Assembly: GCF_028618575.1 (NCBI RefSeq)
Contig: NZ_JAQITA010000006.1
Location: 61,723 to 125,722 of the forward strand
Length of the DNA stretch: 64,000 nucleotides
Direction of reading: 5' to 3'
Source: Bartonella sp. ML70XJBT.G
GTDB taxonomy: Bacteria; Pseudomonadota; Alphaproteobacteria; Rhizobiales; Rhizobiaceae
Numbering within the stretch: the first letter of the stretch is position 1; every line of letters begins with the position of its first letter. The notes below the pieces were generated by a model, which saw nothing but the letters and a program-made list of their open reading frames with translations, was not told the DNA's origin and searched no databases. Positions 10,206 to 19,414 of this stretch are shown in pieces. The translations under genes were made by a program, and so were the position numbers.

Positions 10206-10398
10206 GACTGTCCACCCTCATACTACAAACCATCTAATTTTCCGGAACAAACAACACAAACTACGAGTCAAGGTCGCAGCTTGAGTGCAGACGCAATAAC
10301 TTCCCCCTTCCATTTCCTCCTCTACCTTTTCATCAGCAAATTCAGAAATCGACACCAAAAACCATTCTCCACCAGATCTTGATGTAATACATATCTTA

Positions 10399-10423
10399 TA
10401 GAACTATTTCTAGAACTATTCTA
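10399..10423. promoter_or_regulatory. Two overlapping Irr/ICE-like palindromes between acnA and ccmA
   Basis: TAGAA-N4-TTCTA at 10399-10412 overlaps TAGAA-N3-TTCTA at 10411-10423. From memory, the iron control element bound by Irr in Rhizobiales has TTTAGAA and TTCTAAA arms around a short spacer; the second site matches most of this. A TACAAT -10-like hexamer at 10426-10431 directly follows, so a regulator bound here would cover a ccm promoter. The site also lies about 195 bp upstream of acnA. Both genes need iron or haem. The assignment is by motif only. Confidence 0.5.
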
Positions 10424-10503
10424 GGTACAATTACAGAAAAAACGTGTTTTTTATCTTATAATGCAATAAAGATTATAGAAATAAAAGAAAAATAGGTAAA
10501 TAC

Positions 10504-11124
10504 ATGGTGCTCTCGGGCGTAAATTTAGCAGCTCACAGAAACGAAGAAATTTTATTCCAAGGTCTTTCTTTTTGTTTACTCCCACAGCAACTTATGACCA
10601 TCACAGGTCCAAATGGTATCGGTAAATCTACATTACTACGAATCATTGTTGGTCTTCTTAAAGCCACTGAAGGCAATATCATCCTTAAAGACCAAGAACA
10701 AACATATCCGGTAGCAACTGCATGCCATTATCTTGCCCCCCAAAATGCTATGAAACCTTTTTTATCTGTTATTGATAATCTACAATTTTGGTCAGCATTT
10801 TATGGACAATATCTACGCTCTCCCCATGAAGCCCTTGCCGATATTGGTCTTTCTGAGCTTGAACACTTACCCTTTCATGTCTTGTCAACTGGGCAAAAAA
10901 GACGCGTAGCCATTGCCCGTCTTTTGCTCTCTTATCGTCCTATTTGGATTTTAGATGAACCAATATCGGGCATCGATAGCTATGCGCAAACTCTTCTTTC
11001 TCATATTTTTCAACATCATCTAAACCAAGGTGGTATGATTATTGCTGCAACCCATCATCCCCTCGGTATTCCAGAAAATCATAATATTGCTTTGGAAAAA
11101 TTCCTATCTCTCCAAGAAAGATAA
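10504..11124 (+). CDS. ccmA: Cytochrome c maturation ABC transporter ATPase CcmA
   Basis: CcmA is the ATPase of the CcmABCD complex that releases haem-loaded CcmE for cytochrome c assembly. The 206-residue protein has Walker A TGPNGIGKSTLLR (about 34-46), an ABC signature in variant form LSTGQKRRVAIARLLL (about 127-142) and Walker B IWILDEPISGID (about 147-158). It heads the operon ccmABCDG, with ccmB starting 3 bp after its stop. ccmE, ccmF and ccmH are not in this window. Confidence 0.95.
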   Translation: MVLSGVNLAAHRNEEILFQGLSFCLLPQQLMTITGPNGIGKSTLLRIIVGLLKATEGNIILKDQEQTYPVATACHYLAPQNAMKPFLSVIDNLQFWSAFYGQYLRSPHEALADIGLSELEHLPFHVLSTGQKRRVAIARLLLSYRPIWILDEPISGIDSYAQTLLSHIFQHHLNQGGMIIAATHHPLGIPENHNIALEKFLSLQER

Positions 11125-11127
11125 AGA

Positions 11128-11796
11128 ATGAAAGCACTGTTTTGGCGTGATCTTAAATTAACTCTAGCACCACAAGCCTCTTCGTTAAAAGGGCTGTTGT
11201 TTTTCATCGCCGTTATTATGATAACCCCTTTTGCCATTGGGCCAGAGCCTAAAGTCCTTGCACAAATAGGCCCTGGCATATTATGGTTTGGAGCCCTTCT
11301 TGCAGGACTCCTCAATCTTAATAAACTTTTTCAAACCGATCATGATGATGGCAGTCTTGATCAATTCATTCTTTCTGGACAAAGACAAAGTTTTACTCTG
11401 ATTGTATTTATTAAATGCCTCGCTCATTGGGCAGGAACAATGCTCCCTCTTATTTTTGCTACGCCGATTTTAGCATTCATGCTCCATCTCGATGCAGTAA
11501 CAACTTTTACAACAACACTCACCCTCTTATGTGGAACACCTGCTATTATTTTCATTGGCGCTATAGGAGCTGCCCTCGCAACCTCATTGTTACATAGCAC
11601 TCTCCTCGTCTTTATTATTATCTTACCATGGATCATTCCTATCATGATTTTTGGCGTTTCAGCCGCTACAGCCCCAACAAATCCAAGTGTCTCTTTTCTG
11701 AGTTCCCTGACTCTTCTTATCGCTTTCTCACTTCTTTTGAGTCTTTTTAGTTCCTTTGTTGCTGCTATAACGCTCAAGCTTTTAGCAGAAGAGTAA
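11128..11796 (+). CDS. ccmB: Haem exporter membrane protein CcmB
   Basis: CcmB is the permease partner of CcmA. The 222-residue protein starts MKALFWRDLKLTLAPQAS, the conserved N-terminus of the family. It has six hydrophobic segments spread over its length, including residues around 25-45, 105-125, 130-155, 160-180 and 195-215. The FQTDHDDGSLDQFIL segment matches the conserved cytoplasmic loop. It lies 3 bp after ccmA and 7 bp before ccmC. Confidence 0.94.
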   Translation: MKALFWRDLKLTLAPQASSLKGLLFFIAVIMITPFAIGPEPKVLAQIGPGILWFGALLAGLLNLNKLFQTDHDDGSLDQFILSGQRQSFTLIVFIKCLAHWAGTMLPLIFATPILAFMLHLDAVTTFTTTLTLLCGTPAIIFIGAIGAALATSLLHSTLLVFIIILPWIIPIMIFGVSAATAPTNPSVSFLSSLTLLIAFSLLLSLFSSFVAAITLKLLAEE

Positions 11797-11803
11797 AAGA
11801 GGA

Positions 11804-12595
11804 TTGCCGCACAGCAAAACTCTGCCTATTATAAATTTCATGAATAAAATATCTCACAGACATAAAATGGGTACGCTCCCAGTAAGTTTAACTCGTTTTA
11901 TGAAAATAAGTCGTGTTGTGTTACCTTGGTTAACAAGTATGACATTGGGCCTTCTTATCCTAGGGCTTATTTTGATTATCTATTCTCCTGATGACTATCA
12001 ACAAGGCATCACTGTCAAGATTATGTATCTTCACGTACCATTCGCGTGGCTCTCTACATTTTGTTATATCATCATAAGTGCAGCTGCTTTAGGGAGTTTG
12101 ATCTGGAGATATCATCTTGCTGATATAGCACTTAAATGTGGTGCACCTATTGGAGCAATCTTTACAGCCTTAGCTCTGATAACAGGCGCGCTTTGGGGGC
12201 GCCCTACATGGGGAACATGGTGGGTATGGGATGCACGACTCACATCTGTTTTGATCTTATTTTTTATCTACCTTGCTATTGTCATGCTTGCTCGTGCTTT
12301 TTATAATCAAGAAAAAGCTGCACGCGCAACAGCCATTCTTACCCTCGTTGGACTTGTCAATATCCCTATTATCAAATTTTCCGTTAATTGGTGGAACACA
12401 CTCCATCAATCGTCATCGCTCTTACGTTCAGGAGGGCCAACTATCGAACGTGCTATGTTATGGCCCCTTATCACAATGATCTTTTGTTTGAGCTTTCTGT
12501 TTATTTTGCTCTATTTGATGGCTATACGCAACGAAATCAATAGCCGTCATATCCAGATACTTCAGAAGAAAAAAGCCCGTCATGCACAATATTAG
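11804..12595 (+). CDS. ccmC: Haem-handling membrane protein CcmC
   Basis: CcmC presents haem to CcmE in the periplasm. The protein has six membrane helices and the tryptophan-rich haem-binding signature WGRPTWGTWWVWDARLTS (about residues 131-148), with YLHVPFAWLS before it and VNWWNTLHQSSS after it, which carries a conserved His. The frame opens with TTG at 11804 right after AGAGGA. ATG codons at 11840, 11867 and 11900 lie inside a poorly conserved leader of about 32 residues, so the true start is uncertain. Conserved sequence begins near LTRFMKISRVVLPW. Confidence 0.93.
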   Translation: MPHSKTLPIINFMNKISHRHKMGTLPVSLTRFMKISRVVLPWLTSMTLGLLILGLILIIYSPDDYQQGITVKIMYLHVPFAWLSTFCYIIISAAALGSLIWRYHLADIALKCGAPIGAIFTALALITGALWGRPTWGTWWVWDARLTSVLILFFIYLAIVMLARAFYNQEKAARATAILTLVGLVNIPIIKFSVNWWNTLHQSSSLLRSGGPTIERAMLWPLITMIFCLSFLFILLYLMAIRNEINSRHIQILQKKKARHAQY

Positions 12596-12606
12596 GAATT
12601 TTCATC

Positions 12607-12858
12607 ATGCTTGATCTCAATAGCAGTCATAGCGGACTTTTAGGAAATCTCTCTCAGCAAATTGACTTGTTTCTTGGTACTCTTCACCACAAGCAAATTG
12701 TTATTTTGAGTTACATGCTTTCCGCAATCTTCCTTCTGTGCCTTATGGGTCATATCCTTTGCAAAGCTATCTATCAAAAAAAAATCCTACAACAGTTGAA
12801 CAAAAAAGAGGTGTTTTGGAAAGAAAAGCATCATGAAAAATATCCTTCAAAAAATTAA
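12607..12858 (+). CDS. ccmD: Haem exporter protein CcmD
   Basis: CcmD is a small membrane protein that holds CcmABC to CcmE. This 83-residue product has one hydrophobic helix (about residues 30-54, starting HKQIVILSYMLSAIF) with the conserved His/Tyr before it and a basic cytoplasmic tail, as usual for CcmD. Family members are short and variable, so the position between ccmC and ccmG is the stronger evidence. Its last 26 bp overlap ccmG, suggesting coupled translation. Confidence 0.85.
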   Translation: MLDLNSSHSGLLGNLSQQIDLFLGTLHHKQIVILSYMLSAIFLLCLMGHILCKAIYQKKILQQLNKKEVFWKEKHHEKYPSKN

Positions 12859-13486
12859 AAAAAACACATTCTTATCTATCGTGTTTGGTCTTTTTGGACC
12901 ATTTATGTTTTTTTCTCTTCTCACTGTGGTTTTCTTCTCTCTTATAGGGAGAAAATACCCCAATGATACTTCTCTTCTGCCAAACAGCTTTGTTGAAAAA
13001 TCAGCTCCCCAAATAAGTCTTCCCCTTCTTGGCAATGAAAAGCATCTTCTCCATTCAGATCAATTGAAAGGACGTATAACATTAATCAATTTTTGGGGAT
13101 CTTGGTGCTCATCCTGTCGTAAAGAACATCCGTTTTTGATGAAGATTGCACAAGATAAACGTTTTGATCTTATTGGTATTAATTATAAAGACAATAAAGA
13201 AAACGCTCAACGCTTTCTGAATCGTTTTGGGAACCCTTTTAAAGTGATTGGCTTTGATGCTTCAGGATATACAGCCATTAATTGGGGAATATATGGAGCG
13301 CCAGAAACCTTTCTTTTAAATAAAGAGCGCATTATTATTGCTAAACATGTTGGTCCCTTAACATGGCAAATTTACCAAAACAAAATCCTACCAAAAATTG
13401 AAAAGGCTATCATGCAAGAAGAGATATCCAACAACAATGCATTGATGCATAAAGATAATGCGTTATTTTCTCATATTGAAGAATGA
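12833..13486 (+). CDS. ccmG: Thiol:disulfide interchange protein CcmG/DsbE
   Basis: CcmG is a periplasmic, membrane-tethered thioredoxin-fold protein that reduces apocytochrome c cysteines. The 217-residue protein has an N-terminal membrane anchor (about 11-35), then a thioredoxin domain with the redox motif WGSWCSSCRKEHPF (about residues 90-103). The fold also shows GINYKDNKENAQRFL and the cis-proline region YGAPETFLLN. CSSC is a less common active site than the WCPxC seen in many CcmG proteins. It ends the operon, and an integrase relic begins about 240 bp downstream. Confidence 0.93.
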   Translation: MKNILQKIKKNTFLSIVFGLFGPFMFFSLLTVVFFSLIGRKYPNDTSLLPNSFVEKSAPQISLPLLGNEKHLLHSDQLKGRITLINFWGSWCSSCRKEHPFLMKIAQDKRFDLIGINYKDNKENAQRFLNRFGNPFKVIGFDASGYTAINWGIYGAPETFLLNKERIIIAKHVGPLTWQIYQNKILPKIEKAIMQEEISNNNALMHKDNALFSHIEE

Positions 13487-14293
13487 GAATAGGGTTAAAT
13501 TTTTTTATTTCTCCCTCTGATGATACCCTCTTTAAAAGATTCCCTTGCATTGTTAATGCAATACATCGATTTATCATGATCATTTCTTTTTACAACTTGA
13601 ATGAGAGTCCCAAACATTGTTAGATTCTTTCCTATCAAAGCTGTTATGCTGTATCAGCTCAGAATTATCTCCTTCACATCACAAATGAAGTTGGCGTGTA
13701 GATAAAAACTATTAAAGAAAAGAGCAATATTTCTTATCAGCACTCTCAAATACAAGAATTGTCGCGGCATTTTGAGTTGGCAAAGAGTATGATGGTGCCG
13801 ACTTATTATAATAAAAAAGGCAGGCAGAATAAATTCACTTGAGAAAACTTACTCTGCATTTTTGTGGGACTTCATGCAAAAGTAGCTAAACATGAGGAAT
13901 AGATAAATATGAGAGTACGCTATAAATTTTGTATTATGCCATTAAAACAATAAAATAAACAAAATATAATTTCTTTAAGTTTAAGTGCGTCACTGAATAA
14001 ATACTGTGTTCTTTTGCATAAGAAAAGCGAAGTCATTATAAGAGTATAAAAAACAAAAATATGAAGCTTTATACAATTCTGTATTATTCACAAAATGCTG
14101 CTGTAGATACTTTGATCCGTAAAGCTAAATAAAAATAGACAACTTTTCGCACCTTAACGGCACTTCATTATGCAATAACACAAAAATACTACTTGGAGAT
14201 TCCCTTAACAGAGAAAACTTCTCTTTTCAGCAAAAGCCTTATCTTTAATAATCAAGATAAAACAGAAAATGTAATAGTGCTTACATTCAAATA
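13487..14293. other. Gene-poor interval between ccmG and gcrA
   Basis: About 800 bp contain no intact gene. The part around 13680-13890 is a degenerate integrase 5' end, described separately. From 13890 to 14290 I see only AT-rich sequence and a 23-codon frame at 14060-14131. No clear terminator was seen after ccmG or gcrA. Confidence 0.6.
13727..13890 (+). pseudogene. Integrase N-terminal remnant (copy 1 of 3)
   Basis: The sequence aligns by eye with the remnant at 28005 (minus strand), including its ribosome-site region: AAAGAAAAGAG here, AAGAAAGGAG there. The start codon has become ATA at 13727. Translating with a frameshift gives IFLIST, then VGKEYDGADLL, corresponding to IGKYKDGAGLL in the other copy. 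This is the N-terminal domain of P4-type tyrosine integrases. In-frame stops and shifts make it non-functional. Homology also covers about 45 bp upstream of the start. The distal end is arbitrary. Confidence 0.6.
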
Positions 14294-14824
14294 TTATATT
14301 CTTATCCGCCGTCTTTCAGAGATTGGCTGAAATGCTATTTTAGCATGAAAAGCACAGTAGGGACTATTTTCACCGGAATCAGCACCACAAAAATGAAAAT
14401 CCGATGATAAGGGATCTCCAACGGGCCACCTACATGTATTCTCACTTAATTGCAAAAGATTAAGATGGCGTGATATAGGCACAACTACATTCGGTTTCTC
14501 AGGCACATCGGGTTCTTTTATATCCTCGACTACAGACTCCACCTTTAATGCCGTTGCTCCAACGCTGCAAGACGGAGCAATCGTTGGTGATACCGTCGAT
14601 GGTGTACGACGTATACGCGGAGATGATGGACTACTAGCAGGTGTCTTTTGGGCACGCACATTCCCTTGTGCTGTTTTACCACGTCCCGGTAACTTTAATC
14701 GATGCACTTTACCAATCACTGCATTCCTGCTGACCCCACCTAACTGGGCGGCAATTTGACTTGCACTTAACCCCTCACTCCAGAACTTCTTAAGAAGTTC
14801 AACGCGTTCATCTGTCCAACCCAT
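14294..14824 (-). CDS. gcrA: Cell-cycle regulator GcrA
   Basis: GcrA binds RNA polymerase sigma-70 holoenzyme and activates promoters with CcrM-methylated GANTC sites. The 176-residue protein has the conserved N-terminal DNA-binding domain, with MGWTDERVELLKKFW and SASQIAAQLGGVSRNAVIGK (residues about 1-45). A proline/serine-rich linker follows, then the C-terminal polymerase-binding domain with CRWPVGDP and the CGADSGENSPYCAFH cysteines. It is monocistronic. GANTC sites occur upstream at 14901-14905, 15012-15016 and 15025-15029. GcrA is confined to alphaproteobacteria, which supports the taxonomic call. Confidence 0.95.
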   Translation of the reverse strand: MGWTDERVELLKKFWSEGLSASQIAAQLGGVSRNAVIGKVHRLKLPGRGKTAQGNVRAQKTPASSPSSPRIRRTPSTVSPTIAPSCSVGATALKVESVVEDIKEPDVPEKPNVVVPISRHLNLLQLSENTCRWPVGDPLSSDFHFCGADSGENSPYCAFHAKIAFQPISERRRIRI

Positions 14825-15285
14825 ATCAGCACTCCAATCCTGATCACCTCAATGAGATGCTCCCCCTTGCATCTTCAAATGTTTGAATAATGTCCCCAAT
14901 GAATCGAATGAAAAAAAATTACTCTGCCCTAAGCATAACAATTTCATTCAACCTATGGAACTTAAAAACTCAACACAACCTTGCTTGCTGATTTAAACTA
15001 CAATACGCATCGACTCTCTGACAAGAGTCTTTCCCTCTTGAAGAGTTTATTTAGAACGTTTTCCCCAACTTGCAAATCAAGTCTAGACCAAACTATCGTA
15101 TTTGCTTAAGACTTGCCCCTCTAAATACTTCTTGCAGAACCTTTATTGACTTTTTAGCCATCTCGGTCACGATCTATAACATGGGTGTGTAATGAAATAC
15201 TGTATCTAAAGCTAGAACACTGCTTTATTTATCACATTGTTTTGTTTATTGTATGACAAAATTTAAAATATAAAAGGAAAGAATA
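14825..15285. other. Divergent gcrA/argD control region
   Basis: The 461 bp between gcrA (-) and argD (+) hold no gene. Three GANTC sites (14901-14905, 15012-15016, 15025-15029) could be targets of GcrA/CcrM control. AAAGGAAAG at about 15273-15281 is the argD ribosome site. No clear promoter hexamers can be assigned. Confidence 0.5.
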
Positions 15286-16491
15286 ATGGGCACTCCTGCT
15301 CTACAGCCACTTTATAAGTGTTTTGCTCGACGTAATTTGCATTTTAAACAAGGCAGTGGTGTCTGGCTTATTTCTGATAAAGGAGAGCGTTATCTTGACT
15401 TGACATCTGGTATTGCTGTGAATGCATTAGGATATGCGCACCCAAGGTTGGTCGATACTCTCAAAAGACAAGCTGAAAAACTTTGGCACATTTCCAATCT
15501 TTTTCAATCACCTGAACAAGAAGCTTTTGCTGCACGGCTTTGTGCAAATAGCTTTGCTGATAAGGTTTTCTTCTGTAATTCTGGTGCTGAAGCATTAGAA
15601 TGCGCTATCAAAACAGCTCGTCATTATCATTACGCATCTGGCCATCCAAAACGCGTTGAAATTATTACTTTTGAAGGTGCCTTTCATGGACGCACACTTG
15701 CAACGCTTGCGGCTACTGGGCACGAAAAATATCTCGAAGGCTTTGGGCCCAAAGCTGGTGGATTTATTCAAATTCCTTTTTGTGATGAAACCGCTTTGCG
15801 AAACGCCATCAATCAAAATACCGCAGCTATTCTTATCGAGCCTATTCAAGGCGAAGGAGGAATACGAACGGTTTCTTATGACACTTTAAAATTTTTGCGC
15901 AAAATATGCGACGATCATAATTTATTATTGATTTTAGATGAGGTCCAAACGGGTATTGGACGTACAGGAAAGCTTTTTGCCTATCAATGGAGTGATATTG
16001 CGCCTGATATTCTTACTCTCGCAAAAGGATTAGGTGGTGGATTTCCGCTGGGAGCTTGTCTTGCAACAGAGGAAGCCGCAAAAAGTATGATACCAGGGAC
16101 CCATGGTTCAACCTTTGGAGGAAATCTTCTTGGAATGGCGGTGGGCAATAGTGTTCTTGATATTATATTAGAACCAAGCTTTCTCCAACATGTTGAGCAG
16201 GTAGGCGATAAGCTCAAAAGTGGACTTTCGAGAATTCTCAATATCTATCCTGATATTATCTCTGCAATTCAGGGGGTAGGTCTTATGATTGGTATTCAGT
16301 GTGTGGTTCCCGCAAATGTAGTCGTAAGTGCCTTGGAAAATGAATATGTTCTCTGTACTCATGCCAACAATAATGTAGTGCGCTTATTGCCTCCTCTTAT
16401 CATCACGGAAGAAGAAATCGATGAAAGCTTGCGTCGTGTTGAAAAAGCAATTGCCTCTCTTTCGCAAACAAATAAAACAAGGAAAATATGA
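15286..16491 (+). CDS. argD: Acetylornithine aminotransferase
   Basis: This PLP enzyme makes N-acetylornithine in arginine synthesis and may also act as succinyldiaminopimelate aminotransferase in lysine synthesis. The 401-residue protein has LDLTSGIAVNALGYAHP near residue 40, the cofactor phosphate-binding NSGAEALECAIK, LILDEVQTGIGRTGKLFA with the PLP-contacting Asp, and the Schiff-base lysine in LTLAKGLGGGFPLGA (about 249). Its stop overlaps the argF start by 4 bp, giving an argDF(-hslO) operon. Confidence 0.95.
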   Translation: MGTPALQPLYKCFARRNLHFKQGSGVWLISDKGERYLDLTSGIAVNALGYAHPRLVDTLKRQAEKLWHISNLFQSPEQEAFAARLCANSFADKVFFCNSGAEALECAIKTARHYHYASGHPKRVEIITFEGAFHGRTLATLAATGHEKYLEGFGPKAGGFIQIPFCDETALRNAINQNTAAILIEPIQGEGGIRTVSYDTLKFLRKICDDHNLLLILDEVQTGIGRTGKLFAYQWSDIAPDILTLAKGLGGGFPLGACLATEEAAKSMIPGTHGSTFGGNLLGMAVGNSVLDIILEPSFLQHVEQVGDKLKSGLSRILNIYPDIISAIQGVGLMIGIQCVVPANVVVSALENEYVLCTHANNNVVRLLPPLIITEEEIDESLRRVEKAIASLSQTNKTRKI

Positions 16492-17453
16492 CAAACATGA
16501 CAAATGCTCTTCGCCACTTCACCGATTTATCTGCTTTAACCCCGCAAATAGCACGTGCTCTTATCGATTATGCAAAAAAACTTAAAGCATCTTTCAAAGC
16601 AGGAAAAAGCTCAAAACCTTTTGTTGATAAAACACTCGCAATGATTTTTGAAAAACCATCCACACGAACCCGTATTTCATTTGATATCGGGATGCGCCAA
16701 CTTGGGGGAGATACAATCATGTTAACGGGTTCAGAGATGCAGCTTGGTTATTGTGAAACCATTGCTGATACAGCTCGGGTCTTATCGCGTTTTGTGGATA
16801 TTGTTATATTACGAACAACAACACATAATCGAATGCTTGAATTGGCACAATACGCACAGATTCCTGTCATTAATGCCCTTACAGATGACACTCATCCTTG
16901 CCAAATTCTAGCAGATATCATGACCTATGAAGAACATCGTGGACCCATTGCAAAAAAAATATTTGCATGGATGGGGGATGGCAATAATGTGCTTCATTCC
17001 TTGATCGAAGCTGCTGCCCTTTTTAACTTTCACTTACGTATTGCCACTCCAAAAGGCAGCGAACCACAAGAAAAATTTGTTCACTGGGCACGTGAACGAG
17101 GTGCTCATATTGCCTTAACGCATAATCCTCAAAAGGCTGCTAAGGATGCCGATTGTATTATTACCGATACATGGTTTTCCATGGGACAAGAGTTTCGTGC
17201 CCGCGATCATTCTATTTTTCAACCTTATCAAGTCAATGAAGCTTTAATGAAATTAGCCAAACCCAATGCTCTTTTCATGCATTGCCTTCCTGCGCATCGT
17301 GGTGAAGAAGTTGTTGATGCTGTGATAGATGGAGCGCATTCCGTTGTTTTTGACGAAGCTGAAAATCGCCTTCATACCCAAAAAGCAATTCTTGCATGGT
17401 GTTTACAAGATGGATTTTTCACTTCACAATATCTTACAAAACAGATTATATAA
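16488..17453 (+). CDS. argF: Ornithine carbamoyltransferase, anabolic
   Basis: ArgF forms citrulline from ornithine and carbamoyl phosphate. The 321-residue protein shows the carbamoyl-phosphate motif KPSTRTRISF (about 55-64), DDTHPCQILADI (about 131-142), WMGDGNNVLHS and the ornithine-binding HCLPAHRGEEV (about 265-275). It overlaps argD by 4 bp and is followed by hslO after 11 bp. The argD-argF-hslO order recurs in Rhizobiales. Confidence 0.96.
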   Translation: MTNMTNALRHFTDLSALTPQIARALIDYAKKLKASFKAGKSSKPFVDKTLAMIFEKPSTRTRISFDIGMRQLGGDTIMLTGSEMQLGYCETIADTARVLSRFVDIVILRTTTHNRMLELAQYAQIPVINALTDDTHPCQILADIMTYEEHRGPIAKKIFAWMGDGNNVLHSLIEAAALFNFHLRIATPKGSEPQEKFVHWARERGAHIALTHNPQKAAKDADCIITDTWFSMGQEFRARDHSIFQPYQVNEALMKLAKPNALFMHCLPAHRGEEVVDAVIDGAHSVVFDEAENRLHTQKAILAWCLQDGFFTSQYLTKQII

Positions 17454-17464
17454 AAGGCAAAAAT

Positions 17465-18466
17465 ATGCGCGAAAAATCCACAGATGAAGCTTCTCTCAAA
17501 AATATCTACTTGAGTGAAGATGATACTGTTATTCCCTTTCAAGTCGAAGAACTGGATATTCGTGGGCGTTCTGTACAATTTGGTGACGCTTTAAATTCTA
17601 TTCTTACAAGACATCAATATCCTGAACCAGTTTCTTACCTTCTCGCAGAAGCTTTAGTTGTGACTGTTTTGCTTGGAACTTCCCTAAAACTCAAGGAAAA
17701 ATTTATTTTACAAACCCATTCCAATGGGCCGGTTAATATGTTGGTATGCGATTTCTCTCCTCCCTCTCATCTGCGTGGTTATGCGCGTTTTGATAAAGAA
17801 CAGTTAAAAAAAGCAATTGCCAATGAGCAAATATCTTCAGAAACCCTTCTGGGAAAAGGCACTTTAGCCTTCACCATCTACCAAGGCTCCCATACACAGC
17901 CCTATCAGGGAATCGTTGCATTAGACGGAACAAACTTGCAAGAAGCTGCTCGTATTTATTTTGATCAATCAGAGCAAACTCCTACCGATATCCGTTTGGC
18001 AGTTGCTATATTGGTCAATCGAGACCAACAAGGAAAAACACAGAAAAACTGGCGAGCAGGAGGAATTTTGACCCAATTCTTGCCCAAAGCATCATCTCAT
18101 CATGAAATAGATGATCTAGGTCAAAAACAAGAAAAAGCAAAAATCGATGGACAACTTGAAGACCATTGGCAAGAGGCTAAAGCGCTAACCGCAACCATTG
18201 AAAGTGCCGAATTGACAGATCCCCAAGTCGGCAGTAAGCGGCTCTTATTCCGTCTTTTCCATGAATATGGTGTCAGAGTTTTTAATCCGTTTTCTCTTGT
18301 GGATCAATGCTCTTGTTCGCGTGAAAAGATTAAAGGTATGCTTGAAGGCTTCCCCCCTGATGAACGAAATGAAATGGTTAAAAATCAATATATTTCCGTC
18401 ACATGTGAGTTTTGCTCAACAACTTATCGTTTTAAACTGCAAGAATTTTCTGAAGAAAAAAGCTAA
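17465..18466 (+). CDS. hslO: Redox-regulated chaperone Hsp33
   Basis: Hsp33 is a cytoplasmic holdase switched on by oxidation of zinc-bound cysteines. I take ATG 17465 (MREKSTDEAS), 11 bp after argF; the open frame extends upstream into argF but the conserved protein does not. The product is 333 residues. The C-terminal zinc site is CSCSREK followed about 30 residues later by CEFC, the expected CxC...CxxC arrangement. The core includes ILTRHQYPEPVSYLLAEAL and the GPVNMLVCDFS region. Confidence 0.95.
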   Translation: MREKSTDEASLKNIYLSEDDTVIPFQVEELDIRGRSVQFGDALNSILTRHQYPEPVSYLLAEALVVTVLLGTSLKLKEKFILQTHSNGPVNMLVCDFSPPSHLRGYARFDKEQLKKAIANEQISSETLLGKGTLAFTIYQGSHTQPYQGIVALDGTNLQEAARIYFDQSEQTPTDIRLAVAILVNRDQQGKTQKNWRAGGILTQFLPKASSHHEIDDLGQKQEKAKIDGQLEDHWQEAKALTATIESAELTDPQVGSKRLLFRLFHEYGVRVFNPFSLVDQCSCSREKIKGMLEGFPPDERNEMVKNQYISVTCEFCSTTYRFKLQEFSEEKS

Positions 18467-19414
18467 CAAATATTTCTTACAAACAAGGAAATGCTTTCTG
18501 TCACTAAAGTTATTTTCATGATACAGCTGCACCTAAAGACAGCTTCGTATCAACTTTTAAAATCTTTTGTGTATTTTGTTCTCTGCAACACACCCTGTTT
18601 TTTCCTTGCCTAAACGATTATACGTTTTTTCAAATCCTATGTATGCGTTCCCTATGTTCTTTTATAGAAACAACTTATAGTTTCACATATGCTTTATTCT
18701 TTTTAAATACAGTTCTCTTTTACATTTGCACATCATAAGTGAGTTTTTTATACTGAAGAACTCTTTCTTTTTTAATGATCAACATATTGATTATTAATGG
18801 TAAATTATCTTTGTCAGATGCAATAAACTTGCTCAATATCATTGTATTTTCTTATTCAAATCCTCTGATTATGAATCAGAAAAAATAAAAATGAGGAAAA
18901 TAATCCTTATGAATCAGTTGACTACAAGAAAACTTACAGCATGAGTTATCAATATAATGATTTTTCTGCTTATATTTATTGATAAACATAAGCATGATAA
19001 AACTTTATTACCGTGTCTGTCTTAAATAAAAAGTGAAGGTAGAATATTTTATGCTCTTTTATATATCAACTCATCGATAGTATCTGCCCATCTCAATATG
19101 CTACTATGCTAGCCCAAAGTATCAAAAATAAAGACAGCAAACAAATATTTCATTCTTGAGGAAAATGAAAAGTTTTTAAAACTTTTTTAGAGCTTTGGAT
19201 ATTCTTTCTACAGACTTGTGATTCCACGAATATTTTTTGAACTGAGGATGTCTCTTTCCTTATAGTTTGGCTTAAACAGAATGACTCTTTATAAAAATCA
19301 AACACAATAGCATAAAACTCATGATTAAGTTTTGCGCTCCCCCCTATTCCTGCCAAGAAAATATAACTTGTAAAATACTATAACGAGCCAAAGAAAGATT
19401 GAACCTACAATAAC
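18467..19414. other. Gene-free interval of about 950 bp between hslO and the Smr gene
   Basis: Strongly AT-rich sequence lies between convergent genes. Open frames are short, without recognisable family motifs; the longest, 68 codons on the minus strand (19150-19356), looks spurious. I looked for similarity to the integrase relics elsewhere in the window and did not see it. It may be decayed DNA. Confidence 0.5.

Noticed and set aside
13757..13850. A plus-strand frame in the ccmG-gcrA gap reading ELSRHFELAKSMMVPTYYN
   Set aside because: The alternative frame aligns with the integrase relics, so this reading is the wrong phase of a pseudogene.
19150..19356. 68-codon minus-strand frame upstream-side of the Smr gene
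   Set aside because: No motif, no convincing ribosome site, and surrounded by apparently decayed DNA.
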